Shown: positions 20,415 through 29,319, numbered from the stretch's first letter. The stretch is DNA of 64,000 nucleotides from Leeia aquatica (GCF_012641365.1 NZ_JABAIM010000001.1:1364001-1428000); one strand, 5' to 3'. Numbers and translations: made by a program. The notes: generated by a model from the letters alone, not told the origin.

Positions 20415-21167
20415 ATGGCCAAAGTGCTGATGCTGTTGCCCGAACGAGACTACGATCCCACCGAGGCCGCAGTCCCTTGGGCAGCACTGCGCAAGGCCGG
20501 GCACGAGGTGATCTTTGCCACGCCGGGCGGTCAACCCGCCTTTGCCGACCCGCGCATGGTCAAGCACGGCTTTGGCCTGCTCAATCCGCTGCTGATGACA
20601 CGCCCTGATGGTCTGGCGGCCTACCGTGACATGTGCAGTGACCCACCTTTTGCTCACCCCATTCGCCATCAGGACTGGGCCAGCGTGGAGCATGACGCCC
20701 TGCTGGTGCCGGGAGGCCATGCCCAAGGCGTGAAAACCCTGCTGGAAAGCGAGGCCGCGCAGCAATGTGTGGTGGCCAGCTTTGCGGCCAATCTGCCGGT
20801 GGCTGCCATTTGTCACGGCCCGGTCCTGCTGGCGCGCAGTCGCATGGCCGATGGCCGCTCGGTACTGCATGGCCGCAAAACGGCTGCATTGACCTGTGCT
20901 CTGGAATACAGTGGCTGGCTGATGACCTGCTTTTGGCTGGGCCGTTACTATCGCACGTATCCGACTACCGTCCAGGCCGAGGTCAGCGCCGCGCTGGCCT
21001 CAGCGGACGACTTTGTGAGTGGTCCCTTGCCGTTGCGACGTGACCGCCGCGACCACCCGGAGTACGGCTTTGTGGTGCGCGACGGCCAGTATGTGTCCGC
21101 CCGCTGGCCGGGAGACAGCCATGCCTTTGCCGCTGCGTTTGTCGCCCTGCTGGCCGAGCAGCGCTGA
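20415..21167 (+). CDS. DJ-1/PfpI-family protein (class I glutamine amidotransferase-like)
   Basis: A 250-residue protein with the DJ-1/PfpI fold. The nucleophilic-elbow cysteine lies in VAAICHGPVLLARS and the oxyanion segment in LLVPGGHAQGV. Family members act as glyoxalase III-like hydratases, chaperones or proteases; this subtype (longer, with an FWLGRYYRTYPTTVQ insertion) has no activity I can name. It is divergent from the pseudouridine synthase gene and converges stop-to-stop with the cupin gene, with no bases between. Confidence 0.82.
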   Translation: MAKVLMLLPERDYDPTEAAVPWAALRKAGHEVIFATPGGQPAFADPRMVKHGFGLLNPLLMTRPDGLAAYRDMCSDPPFAHPIRHQDWASVEHDALLVPGGHAQGVKTLLESEAAQQCVVASFAANLPVAAICHGPVLLARSRMADGRSVLHGRKTAALTCALEYSGWLMTCFWLGRYYRTYPTTVQAEVSAALASADDFVSGPLPLRRDRRDHPEYGFVVRDGQYVSARWPGDSHAFAAAFVALLAEQR

Positions 21168-21530
21168 CTAGCGCTTTGACTCGAAGATCACATACAGCTT
21201 GCTGGCCGGCTGCAGCACCTGCCATACCCCGACAAAGCCCGCCGGAATCACAAAACTGTCGCCCGCACGCACGGTAATGCTCTCCCCCGTCGCGTCGGTG
21301 ATTTTGACCTCGCCCGTCAGCATGTGGCAGAACTCGTGCTCGGTGTAACGCACCCGCCAGGTGGCTACCTCTCCCCGCCACACGCCGGCGTGGAATTGGT
21401 CGCTTTCATCCGAGTACACATTGCGCACCGCCTGCCGACCGTCACCCGCCAGCAGCTTTTCCGCATCCACCACGTAGTTGTCCTCTACCGCAGCAGCGGT
21501 AGCAAACAGGACGATATCGGCAACATTCAT
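21168..21530 (-). CDS. cupin-domain protein (Cupin_3/DUF861-like)
   Basis: A 120-residue single cupin barrel. The motif-1 region is RYTEHEFCHMLTGEVKITD and motif 2 is GDSFVIPAGFVGVWQV. This pattern (EHEFCHxLxG) is that of the DUF861/(S)-ureidoglycine aminohydrolase-like small cupins, whose substrates are mostly unknown. The ATG at 21530 has AGGAG five bases upstream; the longer frame to 21563 overlaps marC's stop. It follows the MarC gene by 29 bases and may share its transcript. Confidence 0.8.
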   Translation of the reverse strand: MNVADIVLFATAAAVEDNYVVDAEKLLAGDGRQAVRNVYSDESDQFHAGVWRGEVATWRVRYTEHEFCHMLTGEVKITDATGESITVRAGDSFVIPAGFVGVWQVLQPASKLYVIFESKR

Positions 21531-21559
21531 ACAGGCTCCTGCCGCAAGGCGGCGCATGA

Positions 21560-22174
21560 TCAATGCGGTAGCTGCTGCAGCTCCCGCACAAACTTTTCAA
21601 TCCCGGACAGCAACATCTCAATGGCAATGGCAGTGAGGATCAGCCCCATCAGCCGCTCAAACGCCATGGTCACCTTTTCGCCCAGGAAGTCCGCTATGCG
21701 CTCGGCGAAGCCCAGCACCACGGCGGATACCAGCATGGCAATGGTCAGCGCCAGAATCCACGATCCCAGCCGGTCTGGCTGGTTGGACACCAGCAGCAGC
21801 ACGGTCGCAATCGCCGACGGCCCGGCAATGAACGGTATGGCCAAGGGCACGATAAAGGGTTCCCCATGCATCTGGTGGCCAAAGATGCCTTCCGGATGCG
21901 GGAAGATCATGCGCAGTGCGATCAGGAACAGGATCACTCCGCCGGCAATACCCAGTGATTTGTCGGACAGGTGCATCAAGTCCAGCAGGCTGCGGCCAAA
22001 AAAGACAAAAAACAGCAGGATCAAGAAGGCAAACAACACTTCCCGGATGATGATGCGGCGGCGACGTTTGGGATCGACCTGCTTGAGCAGGCCGATGAAC
22101 AAGGGGATGTTCCCGAGCGGGTCGGTCACCAGAATCAGCAGGATGGTGGCAGATACAACAGATGAAGCTTCCAT
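21560..22174 (-). CDS. MarC/YhgN-family membrane protein
   Basis: A 204-residue integral membrane protein with six predicted helices. The MarC-family motif LVTDPLGNIPLFIGLL lies near the N-terminus and PLAIPFIAGPSAIATVLLL in the middle. MarC was once linked to multiple antibiotic resistance, but that link was withdrawn; the function is unknown. No anomalies. The downstream cupin may be co-transcribed. Confidence 0.88.
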   Translation of the reverse strand: MEASSVVSATILLILVTDPLGNIPLFIGLLKQVDPKRRRRIIIREVLFAFLILLFFVFFGRSLLDLMHLSDKSLGIAGGVILFLIALRMIFPHPEGIFGHQMHGEPFIVPLAIPFIAGPSAIATVLLLVSNQPDRLGSWILALTIAMLVSAVVLGFAERIADFLGEKVTMAFERLMGLILTAIAIEMLLSGIEKFVRELQQLPH

Positions 22175-22205
22175 GATTCAAAACGGCAAGGTTATTAAAA
22201 ACCTA

Positions 22206-22607
22206 TTATAGCGGTTCAACCGCATCCTGAATGTATCCGCCCGCCGCGGGTACCGCTTCCAACGTCTGAAACACTGGTTTTCCCAGTTGTTGTGCTACGG
22301 CCACCATGCGGTCAGCACCACGGGACGGCCCGCCAATGCGCAACACCCCATCGCAATGCGCCAGCAGGCGTTCGGCATGCGGATGAAAGTGCGCGTCCCA
22401 TAGTACGTCGCCTGGCCCGTGACTCCCTGCCAGGCGCAGCATGGGCAGTGCCAGCCATTCACCGAGCACGGGCATAAGGCCCTGCTGATACAGCGCCCAG
22501 GCAACCGACTCCATGGCCGCCACATTGGCAGCCAGTTTAGCTGGATTATCGCCGGTTCCCGAACGGTAAGGGCCAGCCACCAGAATCATCAAGGATTGGC
22601 TCATCAT
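22206..22607 (-). CDS. DUF4406 protein, nucleoside 2-deoxyribosyltransferase-like
   Basis: A 133-residue protein that begins MILVAGPYRSGTGDNPAKLAANVAAM. This is the pattern of DUF4406 and the nucleoside 2-deoxyribosyltransferase superfamily; HCDGVLRIGGPSRGADRMVAVA carries the expected ligand-binding loop. Its ATG overlaps the stop of the NudK gene by four bases (ATGA), so the two are translationally coupled. A role in nucleotide-sugar or nucleotide clean-up is inferred from that coupling. The activity is not established. Confidence 0.72.
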   Translation of the reverse strand: MMSQSLMILVAGPYRSGTGDNPAKLAANVAAMESVAWALYQQGLMPVLGEWLALPMLRLAGSHGPGDVLWDAHFHPHAERLLAHCDGVLRIGGPSRGADRMVAVAQQLGKPVFQTLEAVPAAGGYIQDAVEPL

Positions 22608-23197
22608 GCCGCCTTGGTGAACAAGTGCAGGGCTGCGTACTGCAGCAACATGATGGTCTTGGCATCACAGATCTCGCCATGCTCAACCTTCTGCATGGCC
22701 TCAACAAAAGGCATGAGCACCACCTCGATGTCCTCACCCTCTGCCTCCAGCCCGCCACCTTGCCCGCTACGCTGGCCGGGGTCAAAAGGTGCCACAAAGA
22801 AGTGCAGACGTTCGGTCACCGAGCCGGGGCTCATGAAGGCCTCAAATACTTTCTGCACATTCCCTACCTGGTAGCCCGTCTCTTCCTCAACCTCCTCACG
22901 GATGCGATGTTCCGGATCTGCCGCATCCAGCAACCCCGCCGGGGCTTCCAGCAAGAAGCCATCGTGCCCGGTGACATACGCGGGATAACGAAACTGCCGC
23001 ACCAGCACCACTTCCTGCGTCTGTGGGTGGTAGAGCAAGATGACCGCACCATGACCGCGGTCGTAAGTCTCGCGGCTCAACGTCTGCCAGCGGCCATCCC
23101 TCCGCAGAAAGTCAAAGGTCGTGGTTTTCAGCACATACCAGTTGTCCGACAGCAGGGTAACGGTCTTCACCCTGACGCGCTGCGTTTCTTCTGCCAT
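22604..23197 (-). CDS. nudK: NudK-like Nudix hydrolase (GDP-mannose pyrophosphatase type)
   Basis: A 197-residue Nudix protein. The box is GLLDAADPEHRIREEVEEETGY, and the flanks YDRGHGAVILLYHP, VVLVRQFRYPAYV and SPGSVTERLHFFVA match E. coli NudK throughout. NudK hydrolyses GDP-mannose and related sugar nucleotides in the cytoplasm. It is divergent from the DeoR gene across about 70 bases that hold phased repeats. Substrate preference was not tested here. Confidence 0.85.
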   Translation of the reverse strand: MAEETQRVRVKTVTLLSDNWYVLKTTTFDFLRRDGRWQTLSRETYDRGHGAVILLYHPQTQEVVLVRQFRYPAYVTGHDGFLLEAPAGLLDAADPEHRIREEVEEETGYQVGNVQKVFEAFMSPGSVTERLHFFVAPFDPGQRSGQGGGLEAEGEDIEVVLMPFVEAMQKVEHGEICDAKTIMLLQYAALHLFTKAA

Positions 23198-23232
23198 GAC
23201 ACCCCCTTGTTTCGATCACCCACACAGTGTAT

Positions 23233-23270
23233 CGTGCAATTTCATGCAAAAACAAGAATTTTCGTGCAAT
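23233..23270 (+). promoter_or_regulatory. helically phased CRTGCAA direct repeats overlapping the deoR-type gene start
   Basis: CGTGCAA occurs at 23233 and 23263, and CATGCAA at 23243. Positions 0, 10 and 30 put all three on one face of the helix. The last copy touches the ATG. DeoR-family repressors often use direct repeats with about 10-11 base spacing, so an operator controlling deoR and the divergent nudK is inferred. Confidence 0.45.
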
Positions 23271-24027
23271 GCTAACCCAACAACGACGCCAGTACATTCT
23301 TGATCTGTTACAGCAGGAAGGCGAGGTGGTCGCCAAAGTGCTGGCGCAGCAATGGTCGATCTCGGAAGACACCATCCGGCGCGATTTGCGCGAGATGGAC
23401 AAGCAAGGTTTATTGCAACGGGTACATGGCGGCGCCCTGCCGCGCTCTCCCGCGCTGGCCGATCTGACAACCCGGTCAACCTTGTGCGGCGAAGAAAAGC
23501 AGCTAATTGCTCGGCACGCGCTGACCCTGATCCAGCCGGGAGACATGGTGGTACTGGATGGTGGCACCACCACCCTGGCGCTGTGCCAGCAGATTCCAGC
23601 CAGCCTGCGAGCCACCTTTGTGACCCACAGCCCGCCGATTGCCATGGCACTGGCACAGCACCCGCTACTCGACGTCGTGTTGCTGGGCGGGCGCTTGTAT
23701 CGTCACTCGATGGTGGCGGTGGGCGGCATGACGCTGGAAACCATTCAGCAGCTGCAACCGGACCTCTATTTCATGGGAGCCAGCAGCATCAATTGCGAAC
23801 AGGGTGCCAGCACAGGCGACCCGGAAGAGGCGCTGATCAAGCGTGCTCTGGCTCGGCAGGCACGCGCCTGCTGGTTGCTGGCCTCCAGCGAGAAGTTCGA
23901 CACGCATTCACCCTGCCAGATCCTGCCCGCATCACAGCTGCCTGACATGATCGTCAGCCCGCAACTGTCCGTCATCGTGCGTGAACGTTTGCAGCAGCTA
24001 GGCTGTCGGGTGCTTGTGGCAGTGTGA
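23269..24027 (+). CDS. DeoR-family transcriptional repressor
   Basis: A 252-residue regulator. The N-terminal DeoR helix-turn-helix is MLTQQRRQYILDLLQQEG...ISEDTIRRDLREMDKQGLLQRVHGGA. The C-terminal sugar-phosphate-binding DeoRC domain has VVLDGGTTTLALC and a late GD.EEALIKRAL segment. Such proteins sense phosphorylated sugars and repress sugar-use genes. No sugar pathway adjoins it, only nudK upstream on the other strand. The ATG at 23269 lacks a good Shine-Dalgarno sequence; an upstream GTG (23227) is a poorer choice. Confidence 0.85.
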   Translation: MLTQQRRQYILDLLQQEGEVVAKVLAQQWSISEDTIRRDLREMDKQGLLQRVHGGALPRSPALADLTTRSTLCGEEKQLIARHALTLIQPGDMVVLDGGTTTLALCQQIPASLRATFVTHSPPIAMALAQHPLLDVVLLGGRLYRHSMVAVGGMTLETIQQLQPDLYFMGASSINCEQGASTGDPEEALIKRALARQARACWLLASSEKFDTHSPCQILPASQLPDMIVSPQLSVIVRERLQQLGCRVLVAV

Positions 24028-24031
24028 CCCT

Positions 24032-24063
24032 GCACAAAGGTTAGCAATCGCTAACCTTTGTGC
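24032..24063. promoter_or_regulatory. 14-bp perfect inverted repeat, candidate TetR operator
   Basis: GCACAAAGGTTAGC (24032-24045) and its exact complement (24050-24063) flank AATC, placing TTAGC-N4-GCTAA at the centre. It lies four bases after the deoR-type stop and 35 bases before the tetR-type ATG. No T-run follows on either strand, so it looks more like a dyad operator than a terminator, though it could do both. Confidence 0.6.
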
Positions 24064-24097
24064 TATCCTTGCGGCTCTTTCCCATCGAAAGCCGCTG

Positions 24098-24682
24098 ATG
24101 ACTGCCCTGCCACCCTGGCACCACCCGTCCGACGCTGCAGGCAAACGCACGCTACTGACCGCCGCCATCCGCTTGATGGGGCAATATGGCGTACACGGTA
24201 CCAGCATCCGCCAGCTGGCCGACGTCAGTGGGCTCAGCAATCCCGCGCTGTTCAAGCATTTTCCCAACAAGGAAGCGCTGGTTCTGGAGCTGTTCCGTCG
24301 TTGCTATCTGGCGCTGCATGACCAACTGCGACAGATCCTGCAGCAGTCACAACCGCCTCAGGACACCCTTCGTCAGCTCCTGCAATGCTTCAGTCACTGG
24401 CTGCAACACTATCCGGATGCCCTGCTCTACCTGAATGAGCACTTCATCTCCTTATGGGCACAGCTGTCACCCGAAGACCAAGCCCGCAGCGCATTACCGC
24501 TGTTACACGCCTGGCTGGAACAGCGCCCCCTGCCCGGCAGTGTCAGCCTGCGTGCAGCCATCCTGGTGGGCACGCTAGGGCAGCTGGCCCGTTTGCGCTT
24601 CTACCGGATTGAAGTCCCTACCGATGCCGAGAGCCTCTACGCCCAGCTGGCCCCCATCCTGCTAGGAGAAACCTGCACATGA
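24098..24682 (+). CDS. TetR-family transcriptional regulator
   Basis: This 194-residue protein has an N-terminal TetR helix-turn-helix (RTLLTAAIRLMGQYGVHGTSIRQLADVSGLSNPALFKHFPNKEALVLELF) and an all-helical ligand domain. The ATG at 24098 begins MTALPPWHH; the longer frame to 24014 would run across the palindrome and is unlikely. Its stop overlaps the start of the next gene (ATGA), so it is coupled to a small membrane protein that may be part of its regulon. It probably autoregulates through the inverted repeat upstream. The ligand is unknown. Confidence 0.87.
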   Translation: MTALPPWHHPSDAAGKRTLLTAAIRLMGQYGVHGTSIRQLADVSGLSNPALFKHFPNKEALVLELFRRCYLALHDQLRQILQQSQPPQDTLRQLLQCFSHWLQHYPDALLYLNEHFISLWAQLSPEDQARSALPLLHAWLEQRPLPGSVSLRAAILVGTLGQLARLRFYRIEVPTDAESLYAQLAPILLGETCT

Positions 24683-25242
24683 AGTCACCCCTGCAATGGT
24701 CACGCGGGCCACAACTGATCCTGCTACTGGGGCTGTTCCTGACCGCCTACCTGCTGCTGAATGCCACCCACTTGCCGCTGTCGATTCCTGCCTATCGGGA
24801 TGCCAACGGCGGCTACACCATCCTCAACCTGCTGCCATTTTATGACGCAGACACGGCGTATCGTTATCTGCAGCAGCTGACCCCACAGGCCATCACCATC
24901 TACCGCAACATCGTGCTGATGGACGCACTGTGGCTGATTCCGGCCTATACGCTGCTGTTTTCCCTCGGCATCCGGCATGCCAGCCAGTGGCGTAGCGGCG
25001 GGCACAGTGGTCGTGTTTGGCAATCGCTGAGCCTGCTGCCCTGGCTGGCGGCATTATTGAACTACATTGAGGACGCGATGATCTTGTATCTGATGCAGGA
25101 ATTTCCGCAGCGCCATCTGGCGCTGGCCACCCTCTGTGGCGGGCTGACAACCAGCAAAACCCTCCTGCTGGTCATCAGCCTGTGCAGTTGCCTGGGGCTC
25201 TACCTCAGCATTGCGCTGCGACGCCCCAGAACTTCACGGTAA
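24679..25242 (+). CDS. hypothetical four-helix membrane protein, coupled to tetR
   Basis: A 187-residue protein that I do not recognise. It shows about four hydrophobic helices (LILLLGLFLTAYLLL, IVLMDALWLIPAYTLLFSLG, LSLLPWLAALLNYIEDAMIL, TLLLVISLCSCLGLYLSIAL). The conserved-looking acidic residues are in NYIEDAMIL and YDADTAYRYL. Its start overlaps the tetR stop by four bases, so the regulator very likely controls it. The arrangement is like a regulator-plus-transporter or regulator-plus-membrane sensor pair. It is too small for a typical drug exporter other than SMR-like types, and it lacks SMR motifs. Confidence 0.7.
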   Translation: MKSPLQWSRGPQLILLLGLFLTAYLLLNATHLPLSIPAYRDANGGYTILNLLPFYDADTAYRYLQQLTPQAITIYRNIVLMDALWLIPAYTLLFSLGIRHASQWRSGGHSGRVWQSLSLLPWLAALLNYIEDAMILYLMQEFPQRHLALATLCGGLTTSKTLLLVISLCSCLGLYLSIALRRPRTSR

Positions 25243-25249
25243 GACTCGC

Positions 25250-25894
25250 TTACAGGCCGCTACGCTGACGGTAGCGCACCAGCTCGTCGATGGTCAGGCT
25301 GGGCAACTGGTGCTGGCGAGCATAAGCCTCGATCTGCTCGCCGCGTGCCATGCTGCCATCCGGATTCATCAGCTCACACAGTACCGCGGCGGGCGAGAGC
25401 CCGGCCATCCGCGCCAAATCCACCGAGCCTTCGGTGTGACCCCGCCGCACCAGTACACCGCCCGTCTCGGCACGCAGCGGGAAGACATGGCCGGGACTGA
25501 CCAGATCCTCCGGCCGGGCCTGTGCTGCTGTCGCGGCACGGATGGTGGTCACCCGGTCTGCGGCGGAGACGCCGGTGCTGACACCATGCCGTGCCTCGAT
25601 GGACACGGTGAAGGCTGTGCCATAGCGGCTCTGGTTGTCACTGACCATGGGCGGCAGTTGCAACTTTTGCAAGGCTTCATCCGGCATGCACAGGCAGACA
25701 ATGCCGCTGCAATCCCGAATCAGCATGGCCATGTTCTCCACGGTCAGCCGGTCGGCAGCGACGATCAGGTCGGCCTCGTTTTCACGGTCATCGTCATCCA
25801 GCAACAGCACAGGACGACCCTCCCGCATGGCCTGCAAGGCCGCAGCCATACGGCTTTCCAGTACCGGATCAACAAGATGGGACAAATTGGACAT
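25250..25894 (-). CDS. ribB: 3,4-dihydroxy-2-butanone 4-phosphate synthase
   Basis: A 214-residue single-domain RibB that converts ribulose 5-phosphate to 3,4-dihydroxy-2-butanone 4-phosphate and formate for riboflavin synthesis. Active-site motifs are present: [31 protein letters not shown] and [12 protein letters not shown]. There is no RibA domain fused to it. The ATG at 25894 has AGGAG eight bases upstream; the longer frame to 26206 runs through the riboswitch and is not coding. It is controlled by the FMN riboswitch about 110 bases upstream. Confidence 0.96.
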   Translation of the reverse strand: MSNLSHLVDPVLESRMAAALQAMREGRPVLLLDDDDRENEADLIVAADRLTVENMAMLIRDCSGIVCLCMPDEALQKLQLPPMVSDNQSRYGTAFTVSIEARHGVSTGVSAADRVTTIRAATAAQARPEDLVSPGHVFPLRAETGGVLVRRGHTEGSVDLARMAGLSPAAVLCELMNPDGSMARGEQIEAYARQHQLPSLTIDELVRYRQRSGL

Positions 25895-25895
25895 T

Positions 25896-25935
25896 TGAAA
25901 CGCTCCTCGTAATGATACAAACGAAAAACGTTTCA
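25896..25935 (-). promoter_or_regulatory. candidate expression platform of the FMN riboswitch
   Basis: In the mRNA sense, TGAAACG (25935-25929) can pair with CGTTTCA (25902-25896), which lies just after the AGGAG ribosome-binding site and next to the ATG. Alternatively its AAACG can pair with the nearer CGTTT through a T5 loop. The two pairings exclude each other, which suits control of translation start. A separate 7-bp hairpin CCGCCAG/CTGGCGG lies at 25944-25961. Confidence 0.5.
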
Positions 25936-26003
25936 GGGCGATGCCGCCAGCGATCTGGCGGACAGACAGGCGAACACCGACGGCCACGGCTGTGGCATCG
26001 GGG

Positions 26004-26150
26004 TTCACGTCTTCTCTCATCCGGACTGTAACCGTCGGCTCTGGCATCTCACCAGATCTGCTGACCCTGCCGGTAAGGCAGGCGCTCGCGGGCTCGGCCT
26101 TTCGGCCATACCGCCGGTGGGGACTTTCACCCCGCCCTGAAGACGTACTT
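26004..26150 (-). promoter_or_regulatory. FMN riboswitch (RFN element) of ribB
   Basis: Read on the minus strand, the conserved blocks come in order. They are the P1 arm GAAGACGT-type pair (26139-26146 with 26007-26014), AGGGCGGGGTGAAAGTCCC, CCGGCGGTATG, the AGCCCGCGAGCG junction, GGTCAGCAGATCTGGTGAGA, GCCGACGGTTACAGTCCGG and ATGAGAGAAGACGTG. This is a complete FMN-binding aptamer, expected to lower ribB expression when FMN is high. Confidence 0.96.
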
Positions 26151-26217
26151 ATATGTGCACAGCCTCTGCCATGCACAGCCGCATTCTGCCAAGCCCTTGC
26201 CCACAAGGCAAGCGGGT

Positions 26218-28569
26218 TCAGGCCTGCTTCTGCCGAATGGCCAGTACCGCCTGGTTACGCAACGTTTTGAGCAGGGTCAGCTCTTTGCTGCCCAGCTGCA
26301 ATGTATTTGCCAGCGCCTGGTCAGCATAGAACATGCCCACCAACCGCTTGTCCACCTGCAAGGGCAGGATCAGGAAAGCCTCTGCGCCAACGATACGGCG
26401 GAACCATGCGGGTACCCGCTCGGCAATATTCGGGGCCGACGCATCGTCAATTTGCACGTCCAGATTCTTGGCCAGCGCCAGCTGAAACACATCCTGCGCG
26501 CCATCCAGTGGCAGCACAAATTGCTGCTGCATGCGCGCCAGATCCGCCCCATAGCCAAAGCGGGCCTGCAGCCGGGGTGAACGGGCATCCCGCGCACAGA
26601 ACAGCACGCGCTGAAATCCCATGCCGCGGTACATGGTTTCCAGAATCATGTTGATCAGGTCGTTCAATTTGAAATCACTCACCAGACTATTGGTGATGTC
26701 CTGAATCCCTGCCGACAGGATCGCCTGCGCATCCGGGCGCTCGGTGGTCATATCACTCACCGCCGCTTGTCGCGCCTGCTGATGGGCCTCCTCCAGCAGT
26801 TCGCCGGGGTTGCCCGCTGCAGAAGGCATGATCGCGCCACTCAGGCCCGTCCAGTCCTGCATGCGTTGCAGGAAATCGCCACCCCCGGCATCCAGCCCGA
26901 AATAATGCGCATCCCGCGCCAGATCGGCCAGCGCCGCTTGCAGCAGTTGCAACTGTTCTCGCGCACGCATGCCGCTCGCCGCACCATAGCGCTCTGCCAG
27001 CTGCACCATCAGTTTGTCACGCTCGGCCACCGCGCTGGAAGTGGCCAACTGTGTCAGCTCTCCGGCCAGGTTGGCGGAAAGTCGCAAGCGATCCGTGTCA
27101 GCATGTGGGGTCGGCACCCGCTCACTCGTGTAGCCATGCAGGGCTTGCACCAGCCGGTCCGGGAAATTCCACTCCCTTGCAATCCCGACACCCAGCTCGG
27201 CATAGCTCAGCCCCAATACCTGCACCACCGCCGCCGCCTCATTGCTACCTTGTTGCTGTCTACGTTCAATTTCCTGGTATTCGTCATGCAGGTAATAAGC
27301 GGTCAGCAGCTTGCCGATCTGGTAGAACATGCCGCCAATAAAACTCTCTTCCGTGCTGCGCAAGTTCAGCTTGCGTGCCACCCCTTTGGCCAGCAAGCCC
27401 GAGAGGAAGGTGGACAACATCAGCTCACGCAGGTGGCTGGCCTGACTGCGGTTCTGCAAATGCTCAAACAGCACCAGCCCGATGGCGAGATTGCGCACAG
27501 CCTCAAAACCAAGGATCATCACCGCCCGCGAAATGGTGCTGATGGTGCCGCCAAACTGGCCATAGGTCGCGGAATTGACCATGCGCAGCAGCTTGTTGGT
27601 CAGGGAAAAGTCACGCAGGATGGTTTCTGCCAGCCGGTGAATGCTCTCAGCGTCCGCCGCGACCAGCTTGTTGATGGCAGAAATGGAGCGCGAGAGCGCC
27701 GGGAAGTCTTGCGCGTGCTGCAAACGGCGCAGCAGAAAGTCCAGCGTGGTCTGCCCGGTGCTACTCCCCTCTGCTTGCAATGGAGGGGCCAGAAAAGCCT
27801 CCAGTGCAGCCAGCATGTCACTCGCCTGCGCGTAGCGCTCGCCCGCCTCCTTGTTCAGTGCCACCAGCAGCACATGCTCCAGTGCAGGGGGAATCTCCGG
27901 CTGCAGTTGCGAGGGTGGGGTGATCGGGACATGGGCAATCCGGTGAAACACCGCAAACAGATTGTCACCGGCAAAGGGGCTGTGCCCGGTCATCATCTCG
28001 TAGCCCAGCACGCCCACCGAGAACACATCGGCGGCCAGTCCCAGAGTGCTGCCATGCACGGCCTCGGGGGGCATGTACTGCGGGCTGCCTGACACCGTAT
28101 CGCCCGACACCCCGACCGGTGCGGCAACCCCGAAGTCCATCAGCCGGGCCTGGTCATTCAGGTCCAGAATCACATTGGCGGGCTTGATGTCCCGATGCAA
28201 CAATCCCTGCGCATGCGCGACCGTCAAGCCGGACAGCACATCGCGCAGGATGCGGGCCGCGCGATAGGGTTCCAGTCGCCCGGAAAACCGCAAGTGATCG
28301 GCCAGGCTGACGCCATCGACATACTCGAACACCAGCACCGGCGCACCATCCTGCGTCAGCACATCGTAGAGCTGTACAATATGGGGGTGCTGCAGACGGC
28401 TGACGGCGCGAGCTTCGTCCAGCAAGTCTGCTTGCTGCGCCACGTTCTTGTCATGCCAGACCTTCAGCGCAACCTGTCGGCCCAGTACCGGGTCCCGCGC
28501 CAGCCAGACCGTCCCCTGCGCCCCTTTGCCCAAGGTGCGGATCAGCTCAAAACGACCGATTGCCGCCAT
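26218..28569 (-). CDS. serine/threonine protein kinase fused to HDOD and GAF domains
   Basis: A 783-residue cytoplasmic signalling protein. Residues 6-265 form a Hanks-type kinase with glycine loop GKGAQGTVW, lysine K36, HRDIKPAN (125-132), DFG (145-147) and MPPE in place of APE, so it should be active. Residues about 280-500 form an HDOD domain ([36 protein letters not shown]), a degenerate HD fold that lacks metal ligands. Residues about 620-780 look like a GAF domain. I see no membrane helix. It is probably monocistronic, after the riboswitch-ribB unit on the same strand. HDOD proteins in other bacteria link to c-di-GMP, motility and stress outputs; the role here is unknown. Confidence 0.88.
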   Translation of the reverse strand: MAAIGRFELIRTLGKGAQGTVWLARDPVLGRQVALKVWHDKNVAQQADLLDEARAVSRLQHPHIVQLYDVLTQDGAPVLVFEYVDGVSLADHLRFSGRLEPYRAARILRDVLSGLTVAHAQGLLHRDIKPANVILDLNDQARLMDFGVAAPVGVSGDTVSGSPQYMPPEAVHGSTLGLAADVFSVGVLGYEMMTGHSPFAGDNLFAVFHRIAHVPITPPSQLQPEIPPALEHVLLVALNKEAGERYAQASDMLAALEAFLAPPLQAEGSSTGQTTLDFLLRRLQHAQDFPALSRSISAINKLVAADAESIHRLAETILRDFSLTNKLLRMVNSATYGQFGGTISTISRAVMILGFEAVRNLAIGLVLFEHLQNRSQASHLRELMLSTFLSGLLAKGVARKLNLRSTEESFIGGMFYQIGKLLTAYYLHDEYQEIERRQQQGSNEAAAVVQVLGLSYAELGVGIAREWNFPDRLVQALHGYTSERVPTPHADTDRLRLSANLAGELTQLATSSAVAERDKLMVQLAERYGAASGMRAREQLQLLQAALADLARDAHYFGLDAGGGDFLQRMQDWTGLSGAIMPSAAGNPGELLEEAHQQARQAAVSDMTTERPDAQAILSAGIQDITNSLVSDFKLNDLINMILETMYRGMGFQRVLFCARDARSPRLQARFGYGADLARMQQQFVLPLDGAQDVFQLALAKNLDVQIDDASAPNIAERVPAWFRRIVGAEAFLILPLQVDKRLVGMFYADQALANTLQLGSKELTLLKTLRNQAVLAIRQKQA

Positions 28570-28632
28570 GCGGCCTCACCCCAAATGCAGATACACACTT
28601 GCAGTGTAGACCGTGCGTCCTGCGCTTGCCGC

Positions 28633-29319
28633 TCAGCTTTCCGCGTTCAGGCGGCCATCCCGCAGACGGTAACGCTGCTGCATGCGTCCGGCGAGTTCCA
28701 GGTCGTGGGTCACCAGTACCAGGGCCGTGCCCAACTGCTGGTTCAGCTCCAGCATGCAATCAAACGCCTGGCGGGCGTTGTCACTATCGAGGTTACCGGT
28801 GGGTTCATCCGCCAGCAGGCAGGCCGGGCGGGTGACCAGCGCGCGGGCAATGGCCGTACGCTGACGCTCCCCCCCGGACAGCTCGCCGGGTTTGTGGGCG
28901 GCCCGCGCCGCCAGGCCCACTTGCTCCAGCAGGGCCAAGGCTTGCTTGCGGGCTTCAGCGGCAGGCTGCCGCCGGATCAGCAGCGGCAGGGCCACGTTTT
29001 CCAGCGCCGTCAGCTCCGGCAGCAGGTGGTGGAACTGGTAGACAAAACCCAGCGACTGATTACGGACTGCACTGCGCCGTGCCTCGCTCATGCTGGAGAA
29101 GGCTTGCCCGTTCAGACGGACTTCACCCTTGGCCGGCTTGTCCAGCCCGCCCAGCAAGTGCAGCAGGGTGCTCTTGCCGGAACCGGACGCGCCGATGATG
29201 GCCACCCGGTCGCCCGCGGCAATTTCCAGCTGGACCTCGCGCAATACGTCAACCGCGGTGGGCCCTTTACCGTACTGCTTACTCAGCGACACGGCCTGCA
29301 GGATAGGCGTTTTACTCAT
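28633..29319 (-). CDS. lolD: LolD, ATPase of the lipoprotein-releasing ABC transporter
   Basis: A 228-residue ABC ATPase. It has Walker [10 protein letters not shown], the LolD-specific [15 protein letters not shown], signature LSGGERQR and Walker [12 protein letters not shown]. With the LolC/E permease it powers release of outer-membrane lipoproteins from the inner membrane to LolA. The ATG at 29319 lies within the end of the permease gene (8-base overlap), which indicates one transcript. The longer frame to 29355 is an overlap artefact. Confidence 0.93.
   Translation of the reverse strand: MSKTPILQAVSLSKQYGKGPTAVDVLREVQLEIAAGDRVAIIGASGSGKSTLLHLLGGLDKPAKGEVRLNGQAFSSMSEARRSAVRNQSLGFVYQFHHLLPELTALENVALPLLIRRQPAAEARKQALALLEQVGLAARAAHKPGELSGGERQRTAIARALVTRPACLLADEPTGNLDSDNARQAFDCMLELNQQLGTALVLVTHDLELAGRMQQRYRLRDGRLNAES

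Noticed and set aside
25895-26206. N-terminal extension of RibB
   Set aside because: The frame passes through the FMN riboswitch, and the RibB start at 25894 has its own ribosome-binding site.
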